A stretch of DNA of 64,000 nucleotides from Saccharicrinis sp963677345 (GCA_963677345.2 CAXXLC010000012.1:338476-402475), one strand, 5' to 3'. Shown: positions 8,602 to 18,405, numbered from the stretch's first letter. Made by a program: numbers and translations. The notes: generated from the sequence alone by a model not told the origin.

Positions 8602-9387
8602 CTAATTATTATTCACAAAATTAAGCAATAATACTAAAGTTGATATGGTTGAGAATACCAAAGAAATAACAGGTAAATTAACGCTCAATGGTTTTAAACG
8701 ATCCGGTTCAACATAGATTACATCGTTGGGTTGTAAATAATATAATTCGGATGAAATAAAATCTTTTTTAGTCAGGTCAATAGAGTACACCTTACTTGTA
8801 TTGTGATTATTTCTAATCAATTTTATTTTTCTGATCTGGCTGTAATTGGTTGTACCCTGGGCTTCACTTAAAGCATCTAATATCGTATATAAATTATTAT
8901 AATTGTAATAAACCCCCGGACTGGCAACCTCACCAAGTATGGTATATTTAAAATTCAACAATCTAACTTTTACAACAGGTGATTTTAGATATTCAAGTGC
9001 TTTTTCCTGAATTGCAGCTTGTGTTTCATCTAATGTTAAATTTTCCACATTGACCTTTCCTAATATGGGTAACGTTATCTCACCTCTAATATCTACCTGG
9101 TAACCATTTAATAATTGACTGTTTGTATCTCCAAAAGATTGACTGGCTCCACCTCCTTCAGCTTTGGTAGGATTGAATAGCTTATTAACATCAGCATCAG
9201 TAGTTTGTATATCAATGAATAAATTATCATTAATTCTTAATTTATATGTGTCAAAAGTGGGAGATTTAAGCTCTAATTCATTATTGTTTGATGTATCCTG
9301 AATGAATACCATATCTTTTCTTGATTTACAGGAAAATAGCGATATTCCAATAATACAGATGATAGTATAGAGGGATATTTTGTTCAT
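8602..9387 (-). CDS. wza: Wza-type polysaccharide export lipoprotein
   Basis: This 261-residue outer-membrane polysaccharide export protein starts with a lipoprotein signal ending in SLFSC, so Cys20 would be lipidated. A Poly_export domain follows (about residues 50-130: YKLRINDNLFIDIQT...ISLPILGKVNVENLT pattern), then one SLBB domain (about 145-225: KYTILGEVASPGVYYNY...LQPNDVIYVEP). A C-terminal hydrophobic helix (about 236-256, PVISLVFSTISTLVLLLN) is of the kind that inserts in the outer membrane. It should form the export channel that works with the Wzc-like kinase. Its 3' end is fused to a palindromic repeat cluster. Confidence 0.92.
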   Translation of the reverse strand: MNKISLYTIICIIGISLFSCKSRKDMVFIQDTSNNNELELKSPTFDTYKLRINDNLFIDIQTTDADVNKLFNPTKAEGGGASQSFGDTNSQLLNGYQVDIRGEITLPILGKVNVENLTLDETQAAIQEKALEYLKSPVVKVRLLNFKYTILGEVASPGVYYNYNNLYTILDALSEAQGTTNYSQIRKIKLIRNNHNTSKVYSIDLTKKDFISSELYYLQPNDVIYVEPDRLKPLSVNLPVISLVFSTISTLVLLLNFVNNN

Positions 9388-9426
9388 AGTTTAAATGACG
9401 TAATTTATTAGTATAAAGTATAAAGA

Positions 9427-9434
9427 CAAAAGTA
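9427..9434 (-). promoter_or_regulatory. Candidate -7 box for wza
   Basis: On the minus strand the bases read TACTTTTG, a full match to TAnnTTTG, 39 bases before the wza start codon. No convincing -33 box stands at the right distance. Confidence 0.4.
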
Positions 9435-9669
9435 TAAAGATTTTTAAATATACATTTATTTTCTAATATCTATTCGTTGTCACGATATTATTCAATAGAT
9501 CGTTAGATTTAAGACAAAAGACGAAAGACTGATTTACAAGGCACTTATTATCTGCATCTTACACATTTAACAGAAAAATACCATACATCTAATAATCAAA
9601 ATATTACAAAAATTTAACGAACTATTGTTATTGTAAAAAGGATTTAAATCTCAAGCTCTTATCTAACGC

Positions 9670-10461
9670 TCAATGTTGTCGTTTGTTGTTATTATTAAAA
9701 TAATGATGAGGGAAAATTTTAGGTATCAAATATTGCGGAATCTTACGGGCTATTTTCATGGATAGTGTAAAATAACCCAATAGCTTGTATCTGCGTATGA
9801 TATTGACATCTTCCATAGATTTTATTACCTGTAGTTTTTTAGTGGTACTTTTACCACCAATTCGCATTTTAACAGTCCATTGATTTAAAAAGTCTTTTTT
9901 TAAAGAGTCATCATGAAACCATCTTAATGAAATATCGTAATCAGATGATATTTGGTATTGCTCCATATAGAGACCATGTTTTTCAAAGACTGATTTCTTA
10001 ACAAAAATGGTGGTATGCAATGGTATCCATCCAAAATTAAGATAACGTTTTTTATAGGGCTTGCTATAATAGATACGGCGAACATTTGAAATATCATCAC
10101 GTTGTACAAACATACCTTTGGCGTAAACCAAATCAGAATTTGTTTCCTTAAATTTATCCACTATCTTTTCAACAGTAGTGTTTTCATAGAATAAATCATC
10201 AGAGTGTAAAATACCAACAACATCACCTGTAACTTGTTTTATCCCCTTATTTAAAGCATCATATAATCCACGATCCTTTTCCGAAATAAAATAAGCTAAT
10301 TGAGACCGGTATTTTTTAATCTCCTCAATTGTTCCGTCTGTAGATCCACCATCAATTACAATATATTCTATGTTTTTATAAGTTTGATTGATTACAGACT
10401 GAATACAATCTGAAATATAGGCTACATTATTATATACTATGGTTATAATTGAAACTTTCAT
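9670..10461 (-). CDS. Family 2 glycosyltransferase
   Basis: This 263-residue GT-A enzyme opens with the typical VSIITIVYNNVAYISDCIQSV strand-helix unit. It then has IDGGSTDGT (about residues 36-44), DRGLYDALNKGI (about 63-74) and the metal-binding region HSDD (about 86-89). This layout fits inverting transferases that extend a lipid-linked oligosaccharide on the cytoplasmic face. The sugar donor cannot be read from sequence. Spacers of over 80 bases separate it from the genes on both sides, so operon membership is likely but not certain. Confidence 0.88.
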   Translation of the reverse strand: MKVSIITIVYNNVAYISDCIQSVINQTYKNIEYIVIDGGSTDGTIEEIKKYRSQLAYFISEKDRGLYDALNKGIKQVTGDVVGILHSDDLFYENTTVEKIVDKFKETNSDLVYAKGMFVQRDDISNVRRIYYSKPYKKRYLNFGWIPLHTTIFVKKSVFEKHGLYMEQYQISSDYDISLRWFHDDSLKKDFLNQWTVKMRIGGKSTTKKLQVIKSMEDVNIIRRYKLLGYFTLSMKIARKIPQYLIPKIFPHHYFNNNNKRQH

Positions 10462-10545
10462 TTATAAATATATGTGTAGTACATGTTTCTTAATTGTCTT
10501 TTATTCTTAAAAATTTGATTCTTTATTGAGTTTCATTTTATGGTG

Positions 10546-11484
10546 TTACAGAGTTGTGTTTTTAAAATAATCAATTGTTTTTATAAGACCTTCTTTCAGT
10601 TGTACTTTAGGTTCCCATCCGTTTAACTTTTGATTAGCCAGTGAAATATCAGGTTGTCGTTGTTTCGGATCGTCTTGAGGAAGTGGCTTATAAATTAGTT
10701 TTGATTTCGAACCAGTTAATTCAATAATATTTTTAGCCAGTTCTATCATTGTAAATTCATTTGGATTACCAATGTTAACAGGCCCCCAGAAGTCATCTGA
10801 AGTGCCCATCATTCTTATCATTCCTTCAACCAAATCATCTACATATTGAAAAGAACGAGTCTGTGTTCCATCGCCAAATATAGTTATATCTTCACCTTTT
10901 AATGCCTGCATGATAAAATTCGATACAACCCTGCCATCATTGGGATTCATGTTGGGGCCATAGGTGTTAAATATTCTAATGATTTTAATATTTACATTAT
11001 TTTGTATTTTATAATCCATAAAAAGAGTTTCAGCACATCTCTTTCCTTCGTCATAACAAGAGCGAGGGCCTATAGGATTTACATTGCCCCAATAGGTCTC
11101 TTGTTGTGGATGTATATTAGGGTCCCCATATACTTCGCTTGTGCTGGCCTGTAATATTTTAGCTTTAACTCGTTTAGCTAAACCCAACATGTTAATGGCA
11201 CCCATTACAGATGTTTTTATGGTTTTGATGGGATTATACTGATAATGTATAGGGCTTGCCGGACATGCAAGATTGTATATCTCGTCAACTTCAATGAAAA
11301 ATTTAGATGTAATATCGTGACGAACTAACTCAAAATATGGATGATTCAGCAGAGGCAATATATTTGTTTTGCTGCCGGTAAAATAATTATCCAGGCATAT
11401 AACTTCATTTCCTTCATTCAATAAACGAGCACATAAGTGCGAACCTATAAAACCAGCACCTCCGGTAACTAATATCCTTTTCAT
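10546..11484 (-). CDS. uxs: UDP-glucuronate decarboxylase (UDP-xylose synthase)
   Basis: An NAD-dependent SDR enzyme of 312 residues that converts UDP-glucuronate to UDP-xylose. It has the GGAGFIGSHL dinucleotide-binding loop (residues 8-17), LDNYFTGSK (about 33-41), the catalytic Tyr-Lys pair in SCYDEGKR, and GRVVSNFIMQAL with DGTQTRSFQYVDD. All are characteristic of the UXS branch. The start at MKRILVTGG (11484) is preferred over an ATG nine codons upstream because SDR proteins of this branch begin there. No UDP-glucose dehydrogenase is present in the window, so its substrate must come from elsewhere, or possibly from the kinase/nucleotidyltransferase fusion encoded next door. Confidence 0.92.
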   Translation of the reverse strand: MKRILVTGGAGFIGSHLCARLLNEGNEVICLDNYFTGSKTNILPLLNHPYFELVRHDITSKFFIEVDEIYNLACPASPIHYQYNPIKTIKTSVMGAINMLGLAKRVKAKILQASTSEVYGDPNIHPQQETYWGNVNPIGPRSCYDEGKRCAETLFMDYKIQNNVNIKIIRIFNTYGPNMNPNDGRVVSNFIMQALKGEDITIFGDGTQTRSFQYVDDLVEGMIRMMGTSDDFWGPVNIGNPNEFTMIELAKNIIELTGSKSKLIYKPLPQDDPKQRQPDISLANQKLNGWEPKVQLKEGLIKTIDYFKNTTL

Positions 11485-11741
11485 ATGTCTAAATTTGTTT
11501 TTAATTGCCATATGGAACTCACCAATTTAGTCTTCCTGTTGTGTGAGAACTCCTTCTCATGGCTCGTTTCATTTGTTTATAATTTGATTGATTTGGCAAC
11601 ATGGAACTCGTCAGAAAAATTATTACTCTCGTATGTGAGAATTTTTTGACTTCTTCGATCTAACGATATTCATGCATCGTTTTATTTACTTTTTAGTTGT
11701 CTATCTTTTAATTGTAAATACGCAGGTTATTAATCCTTAGA

Positions 11742-14700
11742 TTATGACCAATCACATAGTTTATTAATATATTCAGCAGACCCATCTCTTACCCATCCAT
11801 CCAATTGTGAGATATCTTTCAACTGCTGACCTCTTTTTCTATCCACTTGAATAAATTCAGTTTTATAATTATTTAGAGTGGTCATATCACCCCATATTTT
11901 TTCGAATTGAGTTACGGGGTAGATATCTTCCTGGCCTTTTCCCCAACGTTTTTTTACTTCTTTTATGGTCACATAAGTTGGCATTTTAGCAGCCATGTTC
12001 ATTATATTGCTTTGTACCTTTGGCAGAACTTTTAAATCATTTCTGTGGAGGTTAAAGCAATCTAAAAGATCATCAATGTTAATCCAGAAAGTGCCTGAAT
12101 TATAGTAACTCAATTGAAACTCTATTTTTTCATTAGGTAAACTTAAACCTTCAATCAATTGGTCTTTACCATTAATTTGTGCCAAACCACCTCCTCTGTC
12201 ATTAATCCATCGGGAGATCACTTCAACGGAAAATGCATTCTTATTATGTATATGCAAGCCTAATAGTGTGGGATCTGCAGTTACACCCAGTGTATCAATG
12301 TTGTGTAATAACAGGTATTTTAAATTTGGATGTTGATCTAAAAGCTCAGCTAAGGTGCCATTTAAGATCATATTTGGAATTTCGAACCAATGACCTACAG
12401 GATGAATACATTGGGCAGGAATATTATCAGTATAATCTTCTCCTTCACCATTTTCTTTGGCCCAGTTAATTAAAGCACTATGCAAACTTTCTTTCATTTT
12501 TTGTGCCTGATCATCTAATATTTGCTGAGCAGTTTCTTCCCAATAAAACTGTAAATCTCTAACTGTAGGATAAAGTCTTAGGCCAATGGATTTTCCTTTT
12601 GAGATGTAAATGGGCTGATCAGAATTTGTGGTGTTTATATAGCTTTTAATGGGATTATGGGTCAGGTAGCTGGTTGTAAATATATGAGGAATGGTGCTTT
12701 TATATTCTTCACTAACCTTTTTATTTTTAGCTAAATGTATATCGATAAAGTTTTTGTGATTTTGCTCCATTTTTATAAAGGGATGTAGCGACTTTACCAC
12801 CCCAGCTCCACTGGTCCACCTGCTGCCTACACCTCCTGCCATACTTACAATAGCCAACTCTTCATTTTTTATGGCGGCTTCACCAATAGTTTTTAGTACA
12901 TGAAGTTGTTCGCCATCAAAATTCAAACGATCTACAGCCTTCGTATCCTGTATGGTAGTTTCAGGTTTTAGTCTGTTTTTAGATAAGCCGATATTACCTG
13001 ATTTTAAATCACTTTTAATTTTTTGATGCAGTTCTTCATTAAAACCATTACTGGTTAATAATTCGTTGAGATTAAATTTTTTTTCTGTTTCCACACTGGG
13101 CAGCATTCGTTCAAATAACCCGGAAACAAACTGCGAATATGAATGATTGTTACGACTTTTTTCTGATAATACCTCTAATTCTTTTCTGCGATAGTTTTGT
13201 AAATGACTTACCTCTTGTTTTAATAAAGAAGGTAAAACTAAATTGTAGTATTTTTCAGGTAACAATGCTTCTACACCTTTTAAGAATTGAGCGCAAGTAC
13301 CATTTTCGTTGATCTTAAAATGATATACTACGGGTACCATAGCAAAAGGCACAGCGCTTTCGAGTTCTTTCTTGGTTTCAAGTAAACAGGTCTGCAACCA
13401 TTGAGCTGCCTCCTGTTTAATGGTTGGATTAAAAATAAATCCCATTCCACCGCCAGACATACCTCCCATCATCCAAAAACCCCAAAAGTCTTCTCCGTAA
13501 TATGCTTTTGTTTTAGCAATGAGCTTCTCGGTATAGGCTGTTGTAGCCCATGGTATAATATCCTGTATCGGACCTTCAAAATTTCTATGGGTTAGCTGTG
13601 CTAACTTTTTAATATCACCTTTTTGTAGTTGTTCAACAATCTGCTCAAAAATCTCAAGGGATAACAAACGAGCCTTCCATTCTTTTTCAGATCGTAGTAA
13701 ATATTTTTCGGTTACCATTTCCAGGATTGGTCCCACATTTTGAGCCATACCACCATGTACCATTACCAGTGATTCCTGAAGTTTTTTACGTGTTTCTACA
13801 GATACGATATCTTCTGATAGCACCTGATGTGTAGGCAGTAGTTTTCCTTTGCTAATACCAAATTCAGGATCCGTTTCCTCTGCAACTGCTCCTTTTATAA
13901 TCTTTATTCCTGGCCATACACCTCCAGAATCCTGCCAGCCACCACCTGAGCCTCCCAACCACTCTCCAAGTATAGCTTTTGCAGCTGTTAACCTGCGTTC
14001 TTCTTCAGTTAAAACACCTGTCAATGATTCTGTTTGATGGGTAGCTCGCATGCATAAAGCAATCAGGGATGCCAATAGGTTTGTAGAAACAGCCAAACGG
14101 GAGCCTTTGGGTATGTCATTCACCTTGCTTACCAGTTCTATTCCCAGTCCGGTTCCTATAACTTTATCAAGTAATAAAGATACCGGAGCGTTAATCCCTT
14201 CCATTGCCGGAGGAATCAGACCTGACGAGATCAAAGCTGCTTTTAATAAACCCAGATAATCTTTTGCCAAATCAAATACTTCCGAAATATTATGTATATC
14301 AGTAGATACATCTAAGTCGGTACTAACCAAGCGTATTACAGGTTCCTGAATAACCCTGAGATAACATTCTATCGGAGGTTGGGGATTGCTTTGATGCGTG
14401 ACATTACTTAAGTCAACTGATATATTTAAAACTTTAGCTCCTTCGGGGAAATCCATTCCCAAAAAAAAGATATCACTCCAACATGAGTGTGACAAATCCA
14501 TGCGTACTGGCGTTTGCTCCTTCAGTACAGGGAATAGACCTGTCGTTGGATCTGCTTCAGTTAATTCTTTTCTGAACTTTAAAGGATGATCAAAAGGATG
14601 ACTGATTCTGAACATCCATTTATTACCGGGAGTGGTACGAACACTTTTCTTTACCTGATCGGCTAAGGTTTGAAAAGCCAGTTTATAATATGCATCAGCT

Positions 14701-15047
14701 AAAGCACTACAAATACCTTCGTTAGCACCTTCTTGATCTTGTATTTTTAGTAAGATAGCGATGGCTTCCTCAAACCTGCGACTTAATATATGTGAATAAG
14801 CCATGTAGGGAAGGAGTGCATCTTTATTAATGTTTTTGTGTTGAGGTAGATGAAAACGATGAATGGCATAAAGAAAAAATAAGGCCCGAACCTGGTGATA
14901 CAGATTCGAACTTTTTTTTCTGAATTCTTCCAATTCTTTACACTCAATTAAAAGTTCTTCTAAGTTGAACCCGATACAAACCGAATCCAGCGACTGATTC
15001 TTAATATCAGGATGATCGGAGGTTATGATGGTGATTAATTGCCTCAT
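11742..15047 (-). CDS. GHMP sugar kinase-like / UDP-sugar pyrophosphorylase-like fusion
   Basis: This 1101-residue protein has two recognisable halves. The GHMP-like part (about 180-600) shows RMDLSHSCWSD (about 180), the phosphate-loop region IPKGSRLAVSTN (about 310), GGWQDSGGVWPG (about 368) and GGMSGGGMGF (about 526). This is the fucokinase-like subgroup order. The loop is degenerate, since GSGLGTSS is expected where GSRLAVST stands. The C-terminal part (about 720-1085) has SMAGGVGSRW (about 733) and LLLHNIDTLG (about 908), the hallmarks of UDPGP-type pyrophosphorylases. The domain order is the reverse of Bacteroides Fkp. The neighbours are a GalU-like protein (three bases upstream) and UDP-xylose synthase. 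A salvage route from a free sugar acid or sugar to UDP-sugar is possible, but the substrate is unknown. Confidence 0.75.
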   Translation of the reverse strand: MRQLITIITSDHPDIKNQSLDSVCIGFNLEELLIECKELEEFRKKSSNLYHQVRALFFLYAIHRFHLPQHKNINKDALLPYMAYSHILSRRFEEAIAILLKIQDQEGANEGICSALADAYYKLAFQTLADQVKKSVRTTPGNKWMFRISHPFDHPLKFRKELTEADPTTGLFPVLKEQTPVRMDLSHSCWSDIFFLGMDFPEGAKVLNISVDLSNVTHQSNPQPPIECYLRVIQEPVIRLVSTDLDVSTDIHNISEVFDLAKDYLGLLKAALISSGLIPPAMEGINAPVSLLLDKVIGTGLGIELVSKVNDIPKGSRLAVSTNLLASLIALCMRATHQTESLTGVLTEEERRLTAAKAILGEWLGGSGGGWQDSGGVWPGIKIIKGAVAEETDPEFGISKGKLLPTHQVLSEDIVSVETRKKLQESLVMVHGGMAQNVGPILEMVTEKYLLRSEKEWKARLLSLEIFEQIVEQLQKGDIKKLAQLTHRNFEGPIQDIIPWATTAYTEKLIAKTKAYYGEDFWGFWMMGGMSGGGMGFIFNPTIKQEAAQWLQTCLLETKKELESAVPFAMVPVVYHFKINENGTCAQFLKGVEALLPEKYYNLVLPSLLKQEVSHLQNYRRKELEVLSEKSRNNHSYSQFVSGLFERMLPSVETEKKFNLNELLTSNGFNEELHQKIKSDLKSGNIGLSKNRLKPETTIQDTKAVDRLNFDGEQLHVLKTIGEAAIKNEELAIVSMAGGVGSRWTSGAGVVKSLHPFIKMEQNHKNFIDIHLAKNKKVSEEYKSTIPHIFTTSYLTHNPIKSYINTTNSDQPIYISKGKSIGLRLYPTVRDLQFYWEETAQQILDDQAQKMKESLHSALINWAKENGEGEDYTDNIPAQCIHPVGHWFEIPNMILNGTLAELLDQHPNLKYLLLHNIDTLGVTADPTLLGLHIHNKNAFSVEVISRWINDRGGGLAQINGKDQLIEGLSLPNEKIEFQLSYYNSGTFWINIDDLLDCFNLHRNDLKVLPKVQSNIMNMAAKMPTYVTIKEVKKRWGKGQEDIYPVTQFEKIWGDMTTLNNYKTEFIQVDRKRGQQLKDISQLDGWVRDGSAEYINKLCDWS

Positions 15048-15050
15048 GCT

Positions 15051-15908
15051 TTACAAGTTTTGCTGAATATCTTTATCAATAAAAAACTGAAGCAATTCCG
15101 ACATTAAGTACTCTCTATCTTTACCCGATAATGAAAGTGCCAATTGTGCTTTTAATAAACCATAATCCAATCCTATATCATAGCGCGGATGCCTTTGCTC
15201 CAATGCCAGATATTTATTTTTTTTTGCCAACTCGTTGAGTGTTTCACTTAACCCTAAAACAGCGTCAGGGTTTATATCTGATTTTTGTTGTAATATTTCA
15301 ATCACATCATTCGTAAAAACATGCATCCCGTAAAAGCACAGGTAATAACCCGATCGTAATCCGGGTACCAGTAAATGCTGTTCGGCATAGGTAGGTGTTG
15401 GCTTTTCTTTGACTTCTCTTATTTTAAAAAGTGTATTTTCACCTTGTATTCTTTCTGCTCCTATAGTACCATAATTCCCAATTTGGTTTTCTCGAGTAGG
15501 CTGTACCGTTGAAATAGAACACTTATTTTTCTTTGCCAGTTCAATCAATTCGCCGGCTACGTTTTTTCCTTTAGGATGTACATAAAGGTGATCGCCCACT
15601 AAATGTAAAAAGGATTCTTTATTTAAAAATTCCTTTGCACTAAGCAACGCATGTCCATAACCTGGTTGATCCATCTGTGGAATAAACTGTACTCCGGATA
15701 TTCCTGACAATTTCAATACTTCTTCAAAGCGCTTTTGATCTTCCTTTTGAATCACAATACCAATATCTTTTATACCGGCATTCTGTATTTCATTAATCAG
15801 TATTTCTAATATGGTTTTTTGCTGACGGTTTTGGTCAATCAGTGTTTGTAATGGCAATTGACGTTGCCTTTTTCCTGCAGCAGTTATAATGGCTTTGGTA
15901 ATTTGCAT
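15051..15908 (-). CDS. GalU-like sugar-phosphate nucleotidyltransferase
   Basis: This 285-residue protein has the nucleotidyltransferase fold: TKAIITAAGKRQRQLP at the start, HLVGDHLYVHP (about residues 100-110), then REVKEKP (about 164-170) and a C-terminal YDIGLDYGLLKAQLALSL helix as in GalU. The nucleotide-binding loop is unusual: AAGKRQRQLP replaces AAG-x-GTR-x-LP, and the catalytic Lys normally found a few residues later is missing. It may therefore be regulatory or have altered activity. It is encoded three bases before the large fusion protein and must be co-translated with it; the two may form a complex. Confidence 0.78.
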   Translation of the reverse strand: MQITKAIITAAGKRQRQLPLQTLIDQNRQQKTILEILINEIQNAGIKDIGIVIQKEDQKRFEEVLKLSGISGVQFIPQMDQPGYGHALLSAKEFLNKESFLHLVGDHLYVHPKGKNVAGELIELAKKNKCSISTVQPTRENQIGNYGTIGAERIQGENTLFKIREVKEKPTPTYAEQHLLVPGLRSGYYLCFYGMHVFTNDVIEILQQKSDINPDAVLGLSETLNELAKKNKYLALEQRHPRYDIGLDYGLLKAQLALSLSGKDREYLMSELLQFFIDKDIQQNL

Positions 15909-16189
15909 GGGTTGATTATTATACGCTTATGTATGTTATACTATAGTATTGTAAAAAGGATTAAGGATGATAGATTAACGATTAAATGAATGTTTTAGAC
16001 TCAAGTTTGCGCGGATTGAGTGCAACGCAATTCTTGCTATAATTCTGTGACTAATAAATAATCTATTAAGGTAACTTATCTGTATCTCTTTATAACAAAA
16101 TAAGGATTTGTAATCCGGTTATAATAAACTTAGTTCTCAATGATTATAAGTTTTCTCCACCAAGTCTCTAAGTCACAGAGATATTAAAT
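15909..16189. other. Intergenic DNA upstream of the GalU-like gene
   Basis: No gene is seen. The stretch separates two blocks of the exopolysaccharide cluster and leads into the tandem array. I found no TAnnTTTG box with good spacing, so the promoter for the GalU-like gene is unresolved. Confidence 0.4.
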
Positions 16190-17005
16190 ATTTTAAGACA
16201 GGATTAACAGGATTGTATTCCTGCACAATAGGTTTTGTCCACGAATTGACACAAATTAAACGAATTTAAAAAGCTGTTATGCTTTTCTTTGTGTCCTTAG
16301 CGAAAAACTCTGTGTTCTTTGCGGTTAAAAAAACTGACAACTAACTCTCAAATTTTTTAAGACAGGATGAACAGGATTATTATTGCTTCGCAATAGGTTT
16401 TTTGTCATCGAATTGACACGAATTAAACAAATTTAAAAAGCAGTTCTGCTTTTCTTTGCGCCCTTAGCGAAAAAATCTCTGTGTTCTTTGCGGTTAAAAA
16501 AACTGACAACGAACTCTCAAATTTTTTCAGACAAGATGAACAGGATTGTATTCCTGCACAATAGGTTTTTGTCTACGAATTGACATGAATTAAACGAATT
16601 TTAAAAGCAGTTTTGCTTTTCTTTGTGTCCTTTGCGAAAAAATCTCTGTGCTCTTTGCGGTTAAAATACAGACAACTAACTCTCAAATATTTTAAGACAG
16701 GATGAACAGGATTGTATTGCTGCGCAATAGGTTTTCTGTCCACGAATTGACACGAATGATCACGAATTTAAAAAGCAGTTCTGCTTTTCTTTGTGTCCTT
16801 TGCGAAAAAACCTCTGTATTCTTTGCGGTTAAAAAAACTGACAACTAACTCTCAATTTTTTTCAGACATGATGAACAGGATTGTATTCCTGCACAATAGG
16901 TTTTTGTCCACGAATTGACACGAATGATCACGAATTTAAAAAGCAGTTCTGCTTTTCTTTGTGTTCTTAGCGAAAAATTCTTTGTGCTCTTTGCGGTTTA
17001 AAACG
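16190..17005. repeat. Tandem array, five copies of a ~168-bp unit
   Basis: The marker GCGGTT recurs at 16321, 16490, 16657, 16825 and 16993, giving periods of 169, 167, 168 and 168. Each unit holds an AGACAGGATGAACAGGAT-type block, GCACAATAGGTTTTTGTC, CGAATTGACACGAAT, a hairpin (AAAAGCAG, TT, CTGCTTTT) and CTTTGTGTCCTTAGCG. Copies differ by scattered substitutions. The first copy has a shorter hairpin (AAAAGC...GCTTTT). The units are not spacer-separated, so this is not a CRISPR array. The array ends 17 bases from a glycosyltransferase stop codon. Confidence 0.9.
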
Positions 17006-17021
17006 CTTTCAGGTCTATCCT

Positions 17022-17849
17022 CTACGCCCTTCCACTCCTCAATTCACGTATCTTAGTTTGTATCTGAAAAAAGTAATTGGCCTTATACCTGGCCAGGTAA
17101 TAACCTGCTTTGCCATCTAAAAATCCCAGTAAAAGCACATAGGCACCCAGAAAATAGAAAAAAGGTAACATACCCGATTTCATTAATGCATACTTAATTT
17201 TCTGAACCCGGGTAAACTTTGCCTCCGTATTTTTCTCCATCGATAAAAATCGATTGGCCTCCCAGCTCGAATAGGCATTGTGCTTGGCTATATAATGTTC
17301 TAATCCCTTATAATCATTATGTGTAATTGGAGTTTTTATTTGCGATACTTTACCCTTAAGCTGAGGATGCTCGTGTACTTCCATATCCAGGTGGCTCCAA
17401 TGATCCTCTTCAATACGTTCGTATTCGCCTGCTCCTTTACGAAACAGAGCCAGCTTTTTTAAGGGATAACCGTGCTTTAGCTGCTTACCCATAAAAATAT
17501 TGCTGTAGTTTAACCAAAAACCTTCCACTGAACTATCATTGATTTTATGTTTAAGCTCCTGAATAAAATCATTGGTGATAAATTCATCAGCATCTAAAAA
17601 AAATACCCACTCATTTTTTATGTCCAGGTTACGTAATACCCAATTGCGTTTTTTAGGGAACATACCATTCCACTCAAATAAATGGTATTCGTATCCAAAT
17701 TCTTTTGTTATTTCGGGAGTACGATCAGTACTGCCTGAATCAATCACCATTACCTGACTAAAATCCCCCAGTAACTTTAAACATTCAGGCAGGTTTTTCT
17801 CTTCGTTTTTAACAGGTACTACAACAGTAACAGGAATTTTTTGTGTCAT
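17022..17849 (-). CDS. Family 2 glycosyltransferase, WaaE/KdtX-like
   Basis: This 275-residue GT-A enzyme has VTVVVPVKNEEKNLPECL, VIDSGSTDRTPEI (about residues 34-46), FLDADEF (about 83-89) and the later TPITHNDYKGLEHYIAKHN block, which marks the LPS-core/colanic-acid branch of family 2. A hydrophobic hairpin near residues 218-245 suggests membrane association. It starts one base after the stop of the acetyltransferase gene upstream, so it is the last gene of a tightly packed run. The tandem array lies just past its 3' end. Confidence 0.9.
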   Translation of the reverse strand: MTQKIPVTVVVPVKNEEKNLPECLKLLGDFSQVMVIDSGSTDRTPEITKEFGYEYHLFEWNGMFPKKRNWVLRNLDIKNEWVFFLDADEFITNDFIQELKHKINDSSVEGFWLNYSNIFMGKQLKHGYPLKKLALFRKGAGEYERIEEDHWSHLDMEVHEHPQLKGKVSQIKTPITHNDYKGLEHYIAKHNAYSSWEANRFLSMEKNTEAKFTRVQKIKYALMKSGMLPFFYFLGAYVLLLGFLDGKAGYYLARYKANYFFQIQTKIRELRSGRA

Positions 17850-17850
17850 G

Positions 17851-18405
17851 TTATTTGATTATATTTCTTTTCTTTATTTCTTTTGCAGGATTGCCTCCCA
17901 CAACTGTCCAGGGATCAACCTCCTTAAAAACTGCAGAGCGAGCCCCAACTACAGCCCCTGATCTAATAATAACACCAGGACCTATAAAGGCGTCAGCTGC
18001 CACCCAAACTTGATCTTCAATGATTATAGGTTTAAGTATTAATGGGATTTGGCTATGAGTTATATCATGACTTGAGGCGCACAAATAACTTTTTTGAGAT
18101 ATTGTAGTATTATCTCCAATACTAATTTTCCCCTGATTATAGCAATCAACGTTTGGGCCTAAACATGATTTGTTTCCAATTTCTAAGTTCCATGGAGCCC
18201 ATATCTTTACATTAGAATGGATTAAAGAAGACCAAGTAATTTTACATCCAAACAATTTCAAAATTAATATTCTATATTTTCTGAATATCCTTGGAGAAAA
18301 AGGTTTAAATGCAATTATATATACTACACCCCAAATAATTCGAAGTATTTTATTTTTTGTACTAAAATTATTGACATAACCTGTATTAACTGTTTTTAAA
18401 CTCAT
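17851..18405 (-). CDS. WcaF-family hexapeptide acetyltransferase
   Basis: This 184-residue left-handed beta-helix enzyme of the colanic-acid WcaF branch has N-terminal FKPFSPRIFRKYRILILKLFG, then hexapeptide turns from about residue 65 (VKIWAPWNLEIGNKSCLG...VDCYNQGKISIGDN), the catalytic His in CASSHDITH (about 111-119), and the closing VVGGNPAKEIKKR. It should O-acetylate a sugar in the repeat unit using acetyl-CoA. It overlaps the Fe-S protein gene upstream by four bases. Confidence 0.9.
   Translation of the reverse strand: MSLKTVNTGYVNNFSTKNKILRIIWGVVYIIAFKPFSPRIFRKYRILILKLFGCKITWSSLIHSNVKIWAPWNLEIGNKSCLGPNVDCYNQGKISIGDNTTISQKSYLCASSHDITHSQIPLILKPIIIEDQVWVAADAFIGPGVIIRSGAVVGARSAVFKEVDPWTVVGGNPAKEIKKRNIIK

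Noticed and set aside
13401..14589. Several plus-strand frames opposite the kinase/pyrophosphorylase fusion
   Set aside because: They are antisense shadows of a long, well-conserved coding region.
16190..17005. CRISPR array
   Set aside because: Units are about 168 bp and contiguous, with no short repeat/unique spacer alternation and no cas genes nearby.
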